From the IMG/VR virus record IMGVR_UViG_3300026533_000006, positions 1 through 45,643 of that record: a DNA stretch of 45,643 nucleotides; one strand, 5' to 3'. Made by a program: the position numbers and the translations under genes. Below are positions 17,986-26,663 of this stretch, piece after piece. Source of the stretch: a virus. The notes below the pieces were generated by a model, which saw only the letters and a program-made list of their open reading frames with translations, did not search any database and had not been told where the DNA came from. Positions within the stretch are counted from its first letter, which is position 1. Each line of letters begins with the position of its first letter.

Positions 17986-19688
17986 TATTCTATACCTCCT
18001 TTATTTAATTCTTTATTATATTTTGTACCTTTGTTATATGGTTCTTCTATTGCAGTTTTTAAATTATCTAACAAATTATATTTCCCATTAAACATTAAGT
18101 CATTCTCTTCGTTAAAGTTCTCTGCATCCTTGGTAACCATCGCTTTTACATCTGGTTCATCTGGCTCATTATCTGTCTTTTTTTCGTCTTCTTCTAATGG
18201 TTTAGTTCCAACATCGTATAATGTATATGCTAGTGATATTACATCTATAATCATTTCTATAATTAGTGTTGTCAGTGCTGAACCAGTTGCTCCTGCTATT
18301 CCAGTTACCCATCCTGTACCACCACTCGCCAATCCTAATAGTATGACAAATACAAACTTTATTACTTCTACCAATCCATTTTTTACTCTTTCTAATATCT
18401 CTTCTTTTGACTTGTCCGAGAATAGACTTATTATCCATACTAGCAAATCTATCTGCCATCTGAACATTGGAAATTCATACAGAAAGTCGACTAGCTTTCC
18501 TAACTGTTCTGTTAGCTTTTGCATTGCTTCTATAAAGAAGAATAGCATATCATATAGCACTCCACTTTTTTGAATAGCTTTTATCTCTATGTAGTTTCCT
18601 AATATCAGGCTTAGTTCTTCTCGCTTCATCTGCTTCATTACTTTTCTTTTCAGATATAATGTTTTATCTACTGGATTTCTTACAAAAAACTTTGAGGCTA
18701 ATGCTGACCTCTGAGCTTCCATTGTAGCCCATACTATCTGCTGTGAACTTGCTCCAGTATCTATTACACCATAATCACTCCAATCCCAAAAGTCTTCCAA
18801 GTTATCATAGTATAAATGGTACTTTTCTCTTAACATCAATGTCGCTCCATCTGTATATGAATTCCAGTTATTAGACATATAGTCTGATTCTATTACCATG
18901 TTGTACACTGTTAGGCTCTGTGTCTGTTCATATGTCACTGTCTCATGTACGAATGTTCTATGCACTGTCCCCTTAGATATCACTGGACTATTTGCTATAT
19001 ATGATGTTGTTGTTATCATCATTAGTAGCCAGTCCTTCTCTCCATGTGTTAACAAACCTGTTATTTCTGCTCCACTTGTATCATATACCCTTGAAACTCT
19101 ATATTTCAATCCTGCTTCTATTATTGAGCAAGTTGCTGAGTCTGGTGTAGTAGTAGCTGTTATATCAAATGTATCACCTTCATAGTAGTACACTGGTAGA
19201 TTCTGTCCAAATATATTTTCAAATGATTCTGGTATCCTATCTGCTTCCAACACTGTATCTGTATTGTATGCTTTACAATAGCTTTCTATCTCTACTTTTC
19301 CAATGGTTTCCATTTTTGCTCTAACAAAAGCATAAGCTCTTATTAGTGAATTCTCCTCAATTACATCTGGTCTTTTGTAACTCCAGTTATGCTCTATTCT
19401 CTCTATAGCAAAAGAGTCAACTGCATCTGCAATATCTTGCCTTTCTTGCTCCGTGGTATTGATAAACTCCATCCATGCACCTTGTCCAGAGTTTACATCT
19501 GTAACTGAGCTGTTAAAGTTAAAACTTCCATATACCTCATTCCCATTAATTATTGTTAGCGGAAATGCATTATTCATAATTTTTATCATCTGACTTTTAA
19601 AAGAACCAAATGCTATAGCATCTTTTTTCATTATTTGCAATTGTGTTTGTTGATTTGGATTGTATGATGGTATAGTTATTCCTGCCAT
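17985..19688 (-). CDS. Large tail protein with hydrophobic C-terminal segments
   Basis: 567 aa. The first ~370 residues look like a mixed structural protein (EQERQDIADAVDSFAIERIE, beta-rich middle with YEGDTFDITATTTPDSA). Residues ~405-500 are strongly hydrophobic: FRWQIDLLVWIISLF, VIKFVFVILLGLASGGTGWV, SALTTLIIEMIIDVISLAYT, enough for three membrane-spanning helices. The tail end is acidic and soluble. Membrane segments in a tail-gene cluster suggest a protein that penetrates or stays in the host envelope during DNA delivery. Inference only; no family recognised. Confidence 0.55.
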   Translation of the reverse strand: MAGITIPSYNPNQQTQLQIMKKDAIAFGSFKSQMIKIMNNAFPLTIINGNEVYGSFNFNSSVTDVNSGQGAWMEFINTTEQERQDIADAVDSFAIERIEHNWSYKRPDVIEENSLIRAYAFVRAKMETIGKVEIESYCKAYNTDTVLEADRIPESFENIFGQNLPVYYYEGDTFDITATTTPDSATCSIIEAGLKYRVSRVYDTSGAEITGLLTHGEKDWLLMMITTTSYIANSPVISKGTVHRTFVHETVTYEQTQSLTVYNMVIESDYMSNNWNSYTDGATLMLREKYHLYYDNLEDFWDWSDYGVIDTGASSQQIVWATMEAQRSALASKFFVRNPVDKTLYLKRKVMKQMKREELSLILGNYIEIKAIQKSGVLYDMLFFFIEAMQKLTEQLGKLVDFLYEFPMFRWQIDLLVWIISLFSDKSKEEILERVKNGLVEVIKFVFVILLGLASGGTGWVTGIAGATGSALTTLIIEMIIDVISLAYTLYDVGTKPLEEDEKKTDNEPDEPDVKAMVTKDAENFNEENDLMFNGKYNLLDNLKTAIEEPYNKGTKYNKELNKGGIE

Positions 19689-19689
19689 T

Positions 19690-20019
19690 CTATGCTCCTG
19701 CTATGAACTCATTCAATTGGTCATTGTATTGAATCATTCTTGCATTTACTATTGGGTCAATGTTTCCATTAGCTCTCCAGTCTACGAAAGTTACATACTC
19801 TGCTAACTCATTTAGACTCATTTGACTTTTATCTTCTGTTGAATCTGCAATGGTTGTTAGTTCTAAAAATCTTTTTCTGTACTCATATATGTCCCAGTTT
19901 ATATTTCTATAATATGTATATGCTACTGCTTCTTTATATGTAGAACCTAATTCTTTTACATTTGAGTCTATTGAATTTAAATCTCTCTCATTAATAAAGT
20001 CCAATTCTACCTGTGTCAT
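19690..20019 (-). CDS. Small structural protein
   Basis: 109 aa, mainly helical (INERDLNSIDSNVKELGSTY; MSLNELAEYVTFVDWRANG). It is transcribed between two tail genes, with its start sharing a base with the stop of the 244-aa gene. The segment on linear order of helices gives no enzymatic clue. Likely a tail or appendage assembly component; unassigned. Confidence 0.5.
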   Translation of the reverse strand: MTQVELDFINERDLNSIDSNVKELGSTYKEAVAYTYYRNINWDIYEYRKRFLELTTIADSTEDKSQMSLNELAEYVTFVDWRANGNIDPIVNARMIQYNDQLNEFIAGA

Positions 20020-20753
20020 TATGGTCTACCTAATATTAGTAGTTCTGACATTTTCTGTATTGGTTCATAATGTGATGATGGGGACAATCCTTTAAACACT
20101 GCTTTTATTTTCATATATTCTTTTCCATTATTTGTTGTATTTTTTATTATTCTTGTACCATTTGCATAGTCATCGTTTGTCTCATGTATTCTTCCTATTT
20201 CTTCCCATATTGAACTATCGTCAACATTTCCTGCAATGTTATTCGTCCCAAATAATAAGAAATTCTCATATACCACATTTCCACTTCTATATTCAATCCA
20301 TCCCCATTGTTCTATTACCACTGGCTGTTCCCAAGTATAATACACCTCTTGGTCTACTTGCATCCTTACATGTCCTCCAAAAGTTTTGAAATATAAATTA
20401 GGATAGTTTATATTAAAGTAATGAAATCCTTCTACCGAATATGTGTACGATGTTGCTGTTGGTCCTAACTTTGCTAGTGCTTCTCCGCTTGGAGTATTTT
20501 GTCCAGTCATCATTGGTATTAAATATTGTACTAATTGTACTGTTACTCCTGTACAAGCTAGACTTTCCTTTCCAAATATATCGTATGCTACTACTTTATA
20601 ATTAGCTTGTGTCGGCTGATATGATGTTGTATCATCATCGTATGTCTGAATTAGTCTATCCAACTCTGCTCTTAACTCTCCATCTCTGTAGACTCTAAAT
20701 CCTACAATTGTTGTAGTATCTCCATAATCCCAATTTAATTTTACATAAGCCAT
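20019..20753 (-). CDS. Tail/appendage protein with FN3-like N-terminus and beta-sandwich C-terminus
   Basis: 244 aa. Residues ~4-75 read as an FN3-type fold (KLNWDYGDTTTIVGFRVYRD, YKVVAYDIFGKES). Residues ~100-240 have Trp/Tyr-rich strands (YTWEQPVVIEQWGWIEYRSG, FLLFGTNNIAGNVDDSSIWE) similar to discoidin-like binding modules, as in the neighbouring 674-aa protein. Probably a host-surface-binding appendage subunit. Neither domain call can be confirmed without profile comparison. Confidence 0.55.
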   Translation of the reverse strand: MAYVKLNWDYGDTTTIVGFRVYRDGELRAELDRLIQTYDDDTTSYQPTQANYKVVAYDIFGKESLACTGVTVQLVQYLIPMMTGQNTPSGEALAKLGPTATSYTYSVEGFHYFNINYPNLYFKTFGGHVRMQVDQEVYYTWEQPVVIEQWGWIEYRSGNVVYENFLLFGTNNIAGNVDDSSIWEEIGRIHETNDDYANGTRIIKNTTNNGKEYMKIKAVFKGLSPSSHYEPIQKMSELLILGRP

Positions 20754-20769
20754 TTGCTTCCTTCTATTA

Positions 20770-22794
20770 TTAATTTCCCCATAATTCCAATCGCCTTATG
20801 TGTACTCCATGCTCAATAACTACTTGACCTTCGCCCTTTGTTACTTCCATTCTGTAATAAGAGTATCTTGTTGAGTTTCCAACTATTTTGAATTCTCTCC
20901 TTTCGTTTCTCCACCATTCTATTTGTCCAATCACTGTATCTATTATTGTCCAACTTATACCATCATTTGATGCCCACATTGTCCATTCTTCTGCTTCTAG
21001 GTATCCATTTGGATTAGTTCTTGAACTTACATAATATCTGTCTAGCAATGTATCTTTGTTTTTTAATTGTAGTTGTAAATACTCAGATGATACTGCATTC
21101 GCAACTCCCCTCCATTCCCATATATCTCGGAATGCATTGAATGGGTCCCCATTCACATCTCCTTGTGTAGTAGATGTAGATGCTAGTGCAAAAGTTTCAT
21201 CGTTTTTACTCATTTCTGGTACTTGGTTCACAATTGCAGGTCCATCTGTATGTGCTATTATAAATCCATCTAAATCATCTTCAAAAATATTTTTGAATTT
21301 TATTCCAAATTTATGAGTTCCTTCTTCTGCTTCTTTGAATATATACAGTCCTCCTGAGTCTCCACTTATTGTATCTATATGTATATCGTCTAAAAATATG
21401 TCTGCATACTCTGAACTTCCTTCTATATACCATGACATTATTCCATCTGGAGTGAAGTCTAATTTTAATATTCTTACTGCTTCCCTTACTGAATTTCCAA
21501 TCAAATTTTTTGTTTTTAATGGTGCCTCGAATGCTTCCTCTATTCTTGTTCCAACTATATTTGTTACTGATGCAAAATCTTTCAAATCACAAAACTGTTG
21601 TGTCAATATATTTGTTGTTGATTCTGGTAATAGTACTCCATTTAATAATACTATCTTACTTCCTGCATCATTCTTATATACTCCTGTATTGTTTCCAATC
21701 ATTCGTATTCTAATCTTGTCATACCATCCTCTATTCTCAATCAGGAAGTCTTTAGTCTCTCCATCTTGTGTCCATACCCAATTTACTTGTCTGTCCAATA
21801 ATACCCAAGCTTGTTTTTCTTTGTTCCAAGCTGTTACCATCCAATCATTCATTGTGTCTGCTACAAGGTCTATAGTTATCCTATACCTGCTTATTAGTGT
21901 AGGTTCACTAGTTTCTGCCTGAATCCAATGTTCTTGCTGTATATCGTCTGCTAACCACTTTCCTGCATCATTAAATAGATATTCTGGATTAGCTCCACTA
22001 CTTGCTGAGGTTGCTGTTATTGTCCATAATCCGCTTGTTTCATTGTATTCATAACAGTTATTCACTATCCCCTGTAGTCCTACTGGACAATGCGGATTAT
22101 AGAATGTATCCGTTGTTTGTATATTGTGGTATTCAAAGTTCCTTATATATGTTACTAGTTTAGATTCTTCTCCATATCCCAGTGAGCCACTTGTAGCATC
22201 ACCTGTAGCTGTCGAATCATCCACTGTATAACTTATATCGGTTGGACATTTTATTGGCTCTCTAGGTATCTCATAATGAGTTTTAACTAATGGTGTATCT
22301 TCATCTATTAAGCTTATCATTAGTTCATCTAGTGACTGAAACCTTATTCCATCATCATGTGATAGGACTGTATCTAATGGACATGTTCTGTAGTCCACAA
22401 CATCATTTTCATCTACTAAGTAAGCATAACCATTAATGTCTGGTTCTGTCACTCCTACATAGTTCCCTGTAACTCTTAGGTTAGTCCGTTCAACAAACAG
22501 AGTGTAGTCCACCCAAAACTTGTGTTCTTGGCTTGATAGATTCGGATTCACTACTCCTGATATATAGTCTCTCATGTATTTTATAACATCGGTATTCCAT
22601 ATAAAAGCAGTTCTCAGTCTTCCTCTTCTTTCTATATCTAAACTGTCCATTCTTTCTTGTTCTGATAGATTGTCCGTATAGTATAGCTTCCTCTCTCTAT
22701 TTAGTTGTTTATACTCTCCATCTGAGTTTTTTACTTCTGCTAGTGTCTTAGTGTCTACCTCAGTGTTGAAGTAGTCCCATACATTAGAAGCCAA
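20770..22794 (-). CDS. Tail appendage/adhesin with discoidin (F5/8C)-like domains
   Basis: 674 aa. The N-terminal ~170 residues appear to be an anchoring domain. Two later regions fit F5/8 type C-like sandwiches: about 230-375 (NDAGKWLADDIQQEHWIQAE ... YRITIDLVADTMNDWMVTAW ... WYDKIRIRMIGNNTG) and about 545-672 (FNAFRDIWEWRG ... WTMWASNDGISWTIIDTVIG ... YYRMEVTKGEG). The repeated W-x-A-x-N-x-x-x-x-W/Y pattern with position of 'difference from normal' strands is typical. Such modules bind glycans. Its ATG overlaps the stop of the 146-aa connector gene. Role: tail needle side-fibre or appendage; inferred. Confidence 0.65.
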   Translation of the reverse strand: MASNVWDYFNTEVDTKTLAEVKNSDGEYKQLNRERKLYYTDNLSEQERMDSLDIERRGRLRTAFIWNTDVIKYMRDYISGVVNPNLSSQEHKFWVDYTLFVERTNLRVTGNYVGVTEPDINGYAYLVDENDVVDYRTCPLDTVLSHDDGIRFQSLDELMISLIDEDTPLVKTHYEIPREPIKCPTDISYTVDDSTATGDATSGSLGYGEESKLVTYIRNFEYHNIQTTDTFYNPHCPVGLQGIVNNCYEYNETSGLWTITATSASSGANPEYLFNDAGKWLADDIQQEHWIQAETSEPTLISRYRITIDLVADTMNDWMVTAWNKEKQAWVLLDRQVNWVWTQDGETKDFLIENRGWYDKIRIRMIGNNTGVYKNDAGSKIVLLNGVLLPESTTNILTQQFCDLKDFASVTNIVGTRIEEAFEAPLKTKNLIGNSVREAVRILKLDFTPDGIMSWYIEGSSEYADIFLDDIHIDTISGDSGGLYIFKEAEEGTHKFGIKFKNIFEDDLDGFIIAHTDGPAIVNQVPEMSKNDETFALASTSTTQGDVNGDPFNAFRDIWEWRGVANAVSSEYLQLQLKNKDTLLDRYYVSSRTNPNGYLEAEEWTMWASNDGISWTIIDTVIGQIEWWRNERREFKIVGNSTRYSYYRMEVTKGEGQVVIEHGVHIRRLELWGN

Positions 22795-23224
22795 AAGTCA
22801 CTCTTCTTGGATTTGCAAAGTCACTAGGATATTCATTCGTTGCTACTGATACATGAGTCTCTATTAATCTCTCATTGTTTGTATCAATCTCTTTCCAGTA
22901 TAATCCCATGTGAGTCTTAGCTTTTGCTCTTTCTAATCCTGCCATTATATATAGTGCTACTGCATCTTCCAGTGCTATATCTGTATCTATTATTGATACT
23001 CCGTTTGTTGGCTTCTCTGGTACTCTTACAAAAGTATCTTCATCAATTCTTCTGAGTATCTGTCTTGAACTTGTTGTGTTCTCTATTAATACCAAAGGCA
23101 ATGTATCTAGTGCTACTCTTTTTAATGCTGAATATATTCTCTCATTAAAGTTTGCATCATCTGGTAAACTCACTTTTGCTGTACTCTTTGTTGATACTAA
23201 TATTCTTAGTTCTGTTTGTGTCAT
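22784..23224 (-). CDS. Head-tail connector / adaptor-like protein
   Basis: 146 aa. Helical N-terminal half (NFNERIYSALKRVALDTLPL), a beta segment RRIDEDTFVRVPEKP and the end helix DTDIALEDAVALYIMAGLER match what is seen in podovirus head-to-tail adaptor proteins that gate the tail tube. It lies immediately downstream of the large terminase (10-nt gap), a usual location. The assignment rests on size, fold impression and position. Confidence 0.5.
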   Translation of the reverse strand: MTQTELRILVSTKSTAKVSLPDDANFNERIYSALKRVALDTLPLVLIENTTSSRQILRRIDEDTFVRVPEKPTNGVSIIDTDIALEDAVALYIMAGLERAKAKTHMGLYWKEIDTNNERLIETHVSVATNEYPSDFANPRRVTFGF

Positions 23225-23233
23225 TTAATCTCC

Positions 23234-24751
23234 TTAATAGTATCTTCTTCTAGTTGTATCTTCAAAATCCCAATCTTCTTCACCACCAACCTCTGAGCCA
23301 GTTGCTCCTGCAGGTGGTATTACAAAGTTAGGGTCTAAGAAGTTTGCTAGTGCATCTATTACATCATCATGTGCTGTTGTTGCACCTTCTTTTGTAAAAC
23401 CTTTATATTCATAGACTAATTCAGCTATTGATTCTGCATACTTGTTATCTGGGATTCTTATTTGTCCCATCTTAAACTTTGGTTGTAGTGCAGTTATTCT
23501 AGCTTCTTTGCCTTGAATACTATTTAATTCTAATGCTCCATAGTTAAAGTATGTATTAGTTCTTGTCATTTCTAATTCAATGAAGTGGTCTAATACTTGC
23601 TGTAATGATGCTTTCTCTACTCTAGTGTCAATCGGTCTGAACTTTCTTATCTGTTCAAACATAATTTCTATAATCTCACTTGGATTAAACTTACCGACTT
23701 CAATGGCTACTAAGAACCAATTGTTGTGTTTGTCTACTCCAATTGTCATTACTACTGAGAAATCTGATGCTGTTCTTTTACCAACTGCAATATCCATAGT
23801 AGTAAAGAAATTCATCTCTGAAAACTTATCTTTCAATTCATCATAGTCATAGTATTTTAACCATCTATCTTTAAAAACTCTCATTTCTTCTGAACTTGTC
23901 TCTAACATATACTCTCTGTAAAATGAACCTTCTTCGTCCATTTCTTTTGCACCTTGATAGAGTTCCCAAATTTCTTCTTTCGTGAATCTATCTCTCCATA
24001 CTGATACTATATCTTCTTTTCTTGGTACTGGAAATTCATTACAAACTGGCAATATTAAAGTTGAGTATTGTCTACCTAACTTCATCTTATTCAGAATATC
24101 GTCCTCTGCAAATGGTGTTCCTACTACAATCATCTTGTAATGTGAAATATCTACAGCAGGTCTAATTGACGACATAAACCACTTTGTTACTTTCAATCTT
24201 TCAGTCTTACTAAATAAAGCATCATCTGATAGAATATCATCAAATAACAATAGCTCTGGTCTGACTCCTGCTCGTTTAGTTCCACGAAGACTCTGTCCTG
24301 AACCCTTTACTTGTATATATACTTTAACACCATTCTCATTAATGAACCTAGCATTTTTCTTGGTAGAGTGGTCTAGTTTCAGTGTCTTCTGTAGTTCTTC
24401 GCTGTTTTCCCACAAGAAGATTATCTCTTCAAGTAGTCCTATTGCTTGGTCTTCACTACCAGAAAATATCATCAGATTAGATACCTTACCAAAGTTTGGC
24501 ATATACCCTTTCGATAATACATATAGTGCTAGTTTGGAGTTCAGTACTGTTGTCTTCCCTAATCCACGACTTGCAATCACTTGCTTAAATTTACCCTCTT
24601 GTAACACATGGTCTACCATTTCGTAGTGTGCTCTAGGGGTCATATTTGACTCTTCAACCAAATTTATATTACACCAAGACATGAACTCCAATGATAGGTT
24701 CAGTGGCTTGTATGGTATCGTATAGTCTGGTTTATAGTATCTCTTGGACAT
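23234..24751 (-). CDS. terL: Terminase large subunit
   Basis: 505 aa. ATPase motor: Walker A SRGLGKTT at 61-68 and Walker B LLLFDD with Asp171-Asp172, then the coupling motif MIVVGTPF at 208-214. Nuclease domain: first catalytic Asp320 in FFTTMDIAVG, and the late acidic pair in TAHDDVIDAL near the C-terminus. It packages DNA into the procapsid and cuts concatemers. The Gly/Glu-rich tail (GSEVGGEEDWDFEDTT) is variable. The start overlaps the end of the small-terminase-like gene by 20 nt. Confident. Confidence 0.93.
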   Translation of the reverse strand: MSKRYYKPDYTIPYKPLNLSLEFMSWCNINLVEESNMTPRAHYEMVDHVLQEGKFKQVIASRGLGKTTVLNSKLALYVLSKGYMPNFGKVSNLMIFSGSEDQAIGLLEEIIFLWENSEELQKTLKLDHSTKKNARFINENGVKVYIQVKGSGQSLRGTKRAGVRPELLLFDDILSDDALFSKTERLKVTKWFMSSIRPAVDISHYKMIVVGTPFAEDDILNKMKLGRQYSTLILPVCNEFPVPRKEDIVSVWRDRFTKEEIWELYQGAKEMDEEGSFYREYMLETSSEEMRVFKDRWLKYYDYDELKDKFSEMNFFTTMDIAVGKRTASDFSVVMTIGVDKHNNWFLVAIEVGKFNPSEIIEIMFEQIRKFRPIDTRVEKASLQQVLDHFIELEMTRTNTYFNYGALELNSIQGKEARITALQPKFKMGQIRIPDNKYAESIAELVYEYKGFTKEGATTAHDDVIDALANFLDPNFVIPPAGATGSEVGGEEDWDFEDTTRRRYY

Positions 24752-25271
24752 CTATAATGTCTCCGTTTGTTCCTATCATCTTATTCTCCTCAGCTAAAGA
24801 ACTAGCTATTTCTAAGAACTTATCCATTTTAGACTCTTCTTTAGTGTCTATTGTTAGCTTATGCTCAACTATCTGTTGTTGCTGTTTAATGTATGGCTGT
24901 ACTGCCTTCATTGCTTCTGTAACTTCTCTAGGTGAGCTTCTTGTGTCCATAATGATTTTCATTGCTGTTTTTACTATTATATTAATCTCACCGACATATA
25001 ATACATCATCATCTGGTCGCATTGCCCTTATAAGTTCTTGAACCCATTTTCTCAACATAAATGCTGACGACCTCTTTTGTGCAATCTTTCTCTCACAATC
25101 AAAAGCTCTAAAATATGCTTCTGTCTTTGTGTGACCTTGAAGTATTGCTTGTGCATATATGTACCCTTTGCCGAACATATCATTATCTATATTGAAGTAA
25201 TTCTGAACATTCTTAAATTCATTTATATCTTCTACCACTACTAGTTCGCTGTCTTTTGGAACCATATTCAC
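24732..25271 (-). CDS. terS: Terminase small subunit, putative
   Basis: 179 aa. The region 35-85 (GKGYIYAQAILQGHTKTEAY, then FRAFDCERKIAQKRSSAFML) has the helix-turn-helix arrangement of small terminases ('xA..il.G.s.teAy..a'). A helical oligomerisation section follows (REVTEAMKAVQPYIKQQQQI), then an acidic end. It recognises packaging sites and regulates TerL. It directly precedes and overlaps TerL. A 110-nt untranslated gap with a 7-bp hairpin lies upstream, after the thyX block, consistent with the start of the late operon. Confidence 0.78.
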   Translation of the reverse strand: MNMVPKDSELVVVEDINEFKNVQNYFNIDNDMFGKGYIYAQAILQGHTKTEAYFRAFDCERKIAQKRSSAFMLRKWVQELIRAMRPDDDVLYVGEINIIVKTAMKIIMDTRSSPREVTEAMKAVQPYIKQQQQIVEHKLTIDTKEESKMDKFLEIASSLAEENKMIGTNGDIIDVQEIL

Positions 25272-25381
25272 ACTCCTTGTTTTATTTATTTATTCTGTTC
25301 TTTCAGAGAAACATACTCCTTTACCAACAATCCTTAGATTGTTCCTTTACCAGTATGCTTCCATCAAAGCTTTGGTAAGTA
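25272..25381 (-). promoter_or_regulatory. Intergenic region before terminase genes with hairpin and direct repeat
   Basis: On the minus strand a perfect 7-bp hairpin (AACAATC, loop TAAG or CTTA by strand, GATTGTT; 25326-25343) is flanked on both sides by the direct repeat GGTAAAGGA. Further down come an AT-rich stretch (AATAAATAAATAAAAC) and the ribosome site AAGGAG for the small terminase. It separates the nucleotide-metabolism block from the late block. It may hold a late promoter, a terminator or a processing site. No T-run follows the hairpin, so a simple intrinsic terminator is not supported. Confidence 0.4.
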
Positions 25382-25813
25382 CTATTCGTACCTACCTTTG
25401 TTATATTTTAGTATTTCATCATCAGACATCATTTGTCCAGTCATGTCGTACACCTCAGTTCTCATTTGTTTAGTTACTTTTTTCACTGTATCTACTAATA
25501 GATATTTATGGTCTTCTGGTATCTGCTCATATACTGCACAAGCTAGTTCTCTAATTTCCCATAAAGCACTCTTATCTGTCCGTAGAGACATAAAGTTTCT
25601 TAGTGACCTAAGATTAACTGTCCAGACTAAAGATGTCTTGTAAGCTTCTACTAGGTTGTATTTGCTTATATCATTAGCTGTACCTCTTATCACATTCTGT
25701 CTTAACATTTCTAGTATTACTACTGATTGATAGTCTGTAAAATCATCTCCAGTTAACACTATATACTTACTTGCTCTTTCTTTTTGTTTGTCTGTTAAAG
25801 TCTGTGTTTCCAT
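25382..25813 (-). CDS. thyX: ThyX, C-terminal half (split flavin-dependent thymidylate synthase)
   Basis: 143 aa. The body matches the C-terminal half of ThyX: ASKYIVLTG near residue 14, NLVEAYKTSLVWTVNLRSLR (53-72) and NFMSLRTDKSALWEIRELAC (73-92), which carry the conserved N-x-R, the LR and the WEIR substrate-binding positions. It lacks the RHRx7S motif, which lies in the separate gene at 26185-26469. It has its own ATG (25813) with a strong AAAAGGGGA site inside the end of the HNH gene, so it is made as a distinct polypeptide. The first ~12 residues (METQTLTDKQKE) are probably derived from the junction. Confidence 0.85.
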   Translation of the reverse strand: METQTLTDKQKERASKYIVLTGDDFTDYQSVVILEMLRQNVIRGTANDISKYNLVEAYKTSLVWTVNLRSLRNFMSLRTDKSALWEIRELACAVYEQIPEDHKYLLVDTVKKVTKQMRTEVYDMTGQMMSDDEILKYNKGRYE

Positions 25814-26192
25814 TTATAAATCCCCTTTTACTCATGTCCATTGTGTAATGGTCCTTTCTTTGTGTTTCAACTGCATGACAATTTGCACATAATACTCTGC
25901 ATTTTTTTATTTCTTTTTCTATATCTTCTTTTTTTCTTTTCATATCCAACGATATATTAAATTCTTTTTCACTTGGAACTTTGTGGTCGAAATGTAATGC
26001 TACTGGATGTTTATTATATCTACAAATTTCACATCCTTTTTGTATTTTATACTCACTTATCCAAGTCCTATTTTTTCTTCTTGTGTTTTTGTCTAGGCAT
26101 TTTTTAGTACAAAATGTATGAACTGAGTTTCCTTTTTTAAACTCTATATTACATTCAGGACAAATCCCTATACCATGATTTCTACTAGACAA
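25767..26192 (-). CDS. HNH endonuclease inserted in thyX
   Basis: 141 aa from a TTG start at 26192, overlapping the end of the thyX N-terminal half by 8 nt. An N-terminal zinc-finger-like CPECNIEF ... FCTKKC is followed by CEICRYNKHPVALHFDHKVP and KKCRVLCANCHAVET, giving the paired CxxC and His-Asn-His arrangement of HNH homing endonucleases (HFDH and CANCH). No ribozyme-sized intron sequence surrounds it: the gene itself fills the whole interruption. It resembles free-standing homing endonucleases that split a phage gene, for example mobE within nrdA of phage Aeh1. Likely a selfish element; cleavage site presumably in uninterrupted thyX. Confidence 0.88.
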   Translation of the reverse strand: MSSRNHGIGICPECNIEFKKGNSVHTFCTKKCLDKNTRRKNRTWISEYKIQKGCEICRYNKHPVALHFDHKVPSEKEFNISLDMKRKKEDIEKEIKKCRVLCANCHAVETQRKDHYTMDMSKRGFINGNTDFNRQTKRKSK

Positions 26193-26469
26193 ATTTTTCT
26201 TCTTTTTTTAATTCGTTTAATGTGTATCTACTCGATTTTACACTAAAGCTTGATATTCTATGTCTGCTCAATTCTGCCAGACATGCTCTACTAATACCAT
26301 CAATGTCAAAGTTATAGCTAACATGTTCCAATGTGGAGGCATGTTTAAATTTAACTCCAACTCTTTTGATTCTCTCATAATTTATATCCTCACATTCTTT
26401 ATCCCAACACTTAGCTATTGCTTTGTCTGCTATATCTAAAGGAGTGTTGTGTAATAATTTAACTACCAT
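26185..26469 (-). CDS. thyX: ThyX, N-terminal half with RHRx7S motif
   Basis: 94 aa. KHASTLEH at 42-49 is the ThyX dUMP/FAD-binding segment, and RHRISSFSVKS at 69-79 is the diagnostic RHRx7S signature, followed by RYTL. The sequence ends LNELKKEEKFV and then stops where intact ThyX would continue into the block found at 25382-25813. ThyX makes dTMP from dUMP with methylene-THF, FAD and NADPH. Split halves might reassemble into a working tetramer; not proven. The overall sequence strongly recalls Campylobacterota ThyX as I remember it. Confidence 0.88.
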   Translation of the reverse strand: MVVKLLHNTPLDIADKAIAKCWDKECEDINYERIKRVGVKFKHASTLEHVSYNFDIDGISRACLAELSRHRISSFSVKSSRYTLNELKKEEKFV

Positions 26470-26663
26470 AGTTCTTTATCCCATCCTCTTGGTGACTCAA
26501 TATATATTACTTCTTCTGCTTCTTCTGGAGCTATATATCTATCTTCTGATGATTCAAAATTCATTCCATTAAAGTATGTTAAGAAAGTATTACCATCACT
26601 TCTTACCCAATAAGCTCTGTTGTATATAAGTTCAGTTCCTTTCCATTTCTTTACTACTGACAT
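26463..26663 (-). CDS. Small protein between nrdB and thyX
   Basis: 66 aa from ATG at 26663, chosen over the one at 26672 because GGGGA sits at correct distance. Sequence MSVVKKWKGTELIYNRAYWV, with a beta-like core and PEEAEEVIYIESPRG near the end. It overlaps nrdB upstream and thyX downstream, so it belongs to the nucleotide-metabolism transcript. No family recognised. Confidence 0.55.
   Translation of the reverse strand: MSVVKKWKGTELIYNRAYWVRSDGNTFLTYFNGMNFESSEDRYIAPEEAEEVIYIESPRGWDKELW

Noticed and set aside
25767-26192. Group I intron or intein in thyX
   Set aside because: The HNH ORF fills the interruption, overlaps both halves, and each half has its own stop or start. No ribozyme-sized flank and no intein N- or C-terminal splice blocks are visible.
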